Assembly: GCA_036386415.1 (NCBI GenBank)
Contig: DASVVT010000027.1
Location: 1-64,000 of the forward strand
Direction of reading: 5' to 3'
DNA: 64,000 nucleotides
Origin: DASVVT01 sp036386415
GTDB lineage: Bacteria > Acidobacteriota > Blastocatellia > Pyrinomonadales > Pyrinomonadaceae
The notes beneath the pieces were generated by a model, which worked only from the letters and a program-made list of their open reading frames with translations, had not been told where the DNA came from and did not search any database. The position numbers and the translations under genes were made by a program. Positions 61,446-64,000 of this stretch are shown here, one piece after another. Within the stretch, counting starts at the first letter, position 1. Each line of letters begins with the position of its first letter.

Positions 61446-64000
61446 TTACGACATTGCATTGCTGAGCGCGTGCAGTTCTTGCAGCGAGAGCACGCTGATT
61501 GATGTTTCTCCGCAGAGTGCGCCGATGGCTTCGACCAGAGCCTGTGCGCCCGTCATGGTCGTCACACAAGGCACGTTGTATTGCAGCGCGCTGCGGCGTA
61601 TGGCTTTTTCGTCGTAATGCGAGATGCTGCCCAGCGGGGTGTTGATGACAAGCGCGATCTCGCCCTGCTTGATGTAGTCAACGATGTTGGGGCGACCTTC
61701 ATTGACCTTGAAGACCGTCTCGACGCGGAGTCCGACTTCGCGCATGCGCAGGGCTGTCCCGCGTGTGGCGATCACCTCGAAGCCCAGTCGTACCAGACGC
61801 CGCGCGAGCAAGACGGCCTGCCCTTTGTCCCCATCGTTGACGCTGATAAATGCCCTGCCGCTTCGCGGAATCTCTACGCCCGCGCCCGTCATGGCCTTCG
61901 CATACGCCACGCCGAACGTGTCGCCGACGCCCATCACTTCGCCCGTCGAGTGCATTTCGGGACTGAGGATCGGGTCTACGCCCGGAAACTTGACGAAGGG
62001 GAAGACGGGCGACTTGATGAAGAAGCGATGCTCTACGGAAAGCTCTTCGGGGAGGTGAAAGTCTGCGAGCGCGCGTCCGGCCATGACCTGCGCGGCGATG
62101 CGCGCCAGCGGCACGCCCGTCGCTTTCGACACGAACGGGACGGTGCGCGAGGCGCGCGGGTTCACCTCCAACACGTAAACTCGGTTATCCTTGATCGCGT
62201 ACTGAATGTTCATCAGGCCGCACACTGAGAGGGCGCGCGCCAGCTCGCGCGTGTAGTGGCGCATCGTCTCAAGATGCTCCGGCTCGATGCGCACAGGGGG
62301 CAGCACGCAGGAAGAGTCGCCCGAATGAATTCCTGCCTCTTCGATGTGCTCTTGAATACCCGCGACGATGCACGCGCTCTCGTCCGCCAGCGCATCCACG
62401 TCAAACTCCGCCGCGCGCTCCAGAAACTTGTCGATCAGGACGGGACGCTCGCGCGAGAAATCGACCGCCGTGCGCACATACTCGTCCAGGGTCTCTTCAT
62501 CGTACACGATAGCCATCGCGCGCCCGCCGAGCACGTAAGAGGGACGCACGAGCACGGGGTAGCCGATCCGGCGAGCGATCATTTTGGCTTCATCGCTTGA
62601 GGTGGCCGTGCCGTTTTCAGGCTGCGGGATGCCCAGCTCACTGAGCAGCGCGCCGAAGCGCTGGCGGTCTTCCGCCAGGTCAATCGAATCGGGTGAAGTG
62701 CCGATGATGGGCACGCCAGCCCTGTGCAGCCGCATCGCCAGATTCAAGGGCGTCTGCCCGCCGAACTGCACGATGACGCCTTCGGGCTTCTCCACGTCGA
62801 TGATGTTCATCACGTCCTCGAACGTGAGCGGCTCGAAGTAGAGACGATCAGAGGTATCGTAATCGGTCGAGACCGTTTCGGGATTGCAGTTGACCATGAT
62901 CGTCTCAAAGCCCGCTTCGCGCAGGGCAAAACTGGCATGGCAGCAGCAGTAATCGAACTCGATTCCCTGCCCGATGCGGTTCGGCCCGGAGCCGAGGATC
63001 ATGATCTTGGGCCGATTTGTAGGTTGCGATTCATCCTCCGTCTCGTACGTCGAATAGAGATACGGGGTGAAGGATTCAAACTCCGCGCCGCACGTATCGA
63101 CGCGCTTGTAGACGGGCGTGATGCCGAGCCGTTTACGGTGCGCGCGCACCTCGTCTTCCGTTCGGCCTGTGAGGTACGCGAGCCGTCGGTCTGACAGCGC
63201 GGCCTCTTTGAACTCGCGCAACAGCTCAGTCGGAATATCTTCAAGGCGACGGCCTTCGACCTCCTTCTGAATTTCCATGACATCCTGAAGCTGTTCGAGA
63301 AACCAGGGGTCTATCCTCGACAGGCGATAGATTTCAGAGATCGGCCAGCCGTGTTGCAGCGCGTAGGTGATGTAGGAGAATCGCTGCGAGTTGGGGCGCG
63401 CGAGCTTGCGCTGCAATTCATCGTCGGGGACATCCTTGAGGCGCAGCGGCTTGACCGATTCCAAAGAGCGCAAGCCCTTGAACAGCGCCTCCTTGAACGT
63501 GCGGCCAATCGCCATCACTTCGCCGACAGACTTCATCTGCGTGCCCAGCACGTCCTCCGCCGCCTGAAACTTCTCGAAAGCCCATTTGGGAATCTTCGCC
63601 ACGACGTAATCAATGGTCGGCTCAAAAGAGGCTGGTGTCTTCTTCGTGATGTCGTTCGGAATCTCGTCCAGGGTGTAGCCGACGGCCAGTTTGGCCGCGA
63701 TCTTCGCAATCGGGAAGCCGGTCGCTTTCGAGGCGAGCGCAGACGAGCGCGACACGCGCGGGTTCATCTCGATGATGCGCACCTCACCGTTCTCAGGGTT
63801 GACTGCAAACTGTATGTTCGAGCCGCCGGTTTCAATGCCCACCTTGCGGATCACCGTGATCGCCATGTCGCGTAAAAGCTGATACTCGACATCGGAGAGC
63901 GTCTGCGCCGGAGCGACCGTGATTGAATCTCCAGTGTGGACGCCCATCGGATCGAAGTTCTCAATCGAGCAGATGATGACGACGTTATCGGCCAGGTCGC
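61446..64000 (-). CDS. carB: carbamoyl-phosphate synthase large subunit (5' end beyond window)
   Basis: About 850 residues are present. The reading frame runs off the window edge; the ATG at 63947 is internal, since conserved NVVIICSIENFDPMGVHTGDS spans it. Seen are the end of the first ATP-grasp half (EMNPRVSRSSALASKATG), the oligomerisation region, the second half (GSGPNRIGQGIEFDYCC, RPSYVLGGRAM, LEVNPRASRTVPFVSKATG) and the C-terminal MGS-like allosteric domain (INTPLGS). It makes carbamoyl phosphate for pyrimidines and arginine. carA is not in the window. Confidence 0.96.
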   Translation of the reverse strand, partial: DLADNVVIICSIENFDPMGVHTGDSITVAPAQTLSDVEYQLLRDMAITVIRKVGIETGGSNIQFAVNPENGEVRIIEMNPRVSRSSALASKATGFPIAKIAAKLAVGYTLDEIPNDITKKTPASFEPTIDYVVAKIPKWAFEKFQAAEDVLGTQMKSVGEVMAIGRTFKEALFKGLRSLESVKPLRLKDVPDDELQRKLARPNSQRFSYITYALQHGWPISEIYRLSRIDPWFLEQLQDVMEIQKEVEGRRLEDIPTELLREFKEAALSDRRLAYLTGRTEDEVRAHRKRLGITPVYKRVDTCGAEFESFTPYLYSTYETEDESQPTNRPKIMILGSGPNRIGQGIEFDYCCCHASFALREAGFETIMVNCNPETVSTDYDTSDRLYFEPLTFEDVMNIIDVEKPEGVIVQFGGQTPLNLAMRLHRAGVPIIGTSPDSIDLAEDRQRFGALLSELGIPQPENGTATSSDEAKMIARRIGYPVLVRPSYVLGGRAMAIVYDEETLDEYVRTAVDFSRERPVLIDKFLERAAEFDVDALADESACIVAGIQEHIEEAGIHSGDSSCVLPPVRIEPEHLETMRHYTRELARALSVCGLMNIQYAIKDNRVYVLEVNPRASRTVPFVSKATGVPLARIAAQVMAGRALADFHLPEELSVEHRFFIKSPVFPFVKFPGVDPILSPEMHSTGEVMGVGDTFGVAYAKAMTGAGVEIPRSGRAFISVNDGDKGQAVLLARRLVRLGFEVIATRGTALRMREVGLRVETVFKVNEGRPNIVDYIKQGEIALVINTPLGSISHYDEKAIRRSALQYNVPCVTTMTGAQALVEAIGALCGETSISVLSLQELHALSNAMS

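Overview
The window looks like a piece of a high-GC Gram-negative chromosome, most probably an Acidobacteriota of the Blastocatellia/Pyrinomonas type. This is an inference: it rests on the lipid A/Kdo genes kdtA and lpxK, a zinc-ribbon serine/threonine kinase with Asn/Pro-rich tail, FG-GAP surface proteins, an EF-P with a PGN loop, and sigma-54 activators. No rRNA or tRNA gene was seen, so the placement is not proven.

Layout. 0-18.4 kb is an accessory, secretion-oriented region: a broken BNR/FG-GAP surface-protein gene, a large glycosidase-like lipoprotein, a 21-bp tandem-repeat array, a TPR-sigma-54 activator, a GNAT acetyltransferase, a subtilisin-like protease with a GVLASD repeat tail, two secreted proteins of unknown function, a 904-residue FG-GAP protein and a second sigma-54 activator. 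18.7-25 kb holds the chaperone operon hrcA-grpE-dnaK-dnaJ (minus strand). 25.3-30 kb (plus strand) holds a SprT-like metallopeptidase, dodecin, efp, kdtA and lpxK. 30-35 kb holds a Ser/Thr kinase and the Fo half of an ATP synthase operon (atpZ, atpI, atpB, atpE) with a nucleotidyltransferase pair lodged inside it. 35-37.5 kb holds a radical SAM/glycosyltransferase pair. 37.6-57.7 kb is a dispersed complex I locus on the minus strand: nuoA-B, then about 6.6 kb of mostly plus-strand genes (rpmE, DUF1385, prfA, a phosphatase, a lipoprotein, and a minus-strand trypsin-like protease), then nuoC-D, a gap where nuoE-H would be expected, and nuoI-J-K-L-M-N. 58-64 kb holds small housekeeping genes and the 3' part of carB.

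The outstanding feature is non-coding. Between 19.3 and 57.3 kb, most of the gaps between neighbouring genes carry an inverted-repeat element whose arms are tandem heptamers. The heptamer differs between loci (CAGTAGT, GGGATGA, GCAGTGA, GAGTACT, GATGTCA, GGATTGC, GTCCGTT, AAAGGCA), but the 7-bp period and the hairpin architecture are kept. I count 19 such elements or half-elements. Several supply the stop codon or last residues of the gene they abut (nuoM, nuoJ, nuoN, nuoK, nuoC, dnaJ, an 84-aa ORF). Related inverted repeats with longer units occur at 1-110, 18462-18602, 41086-41188, 50038-50170 and 57911-58050. This family, together with the 21-bp (3 x 7) array at 5.1-5.6 kb, is the best candidate here for an undescribed repeat system.
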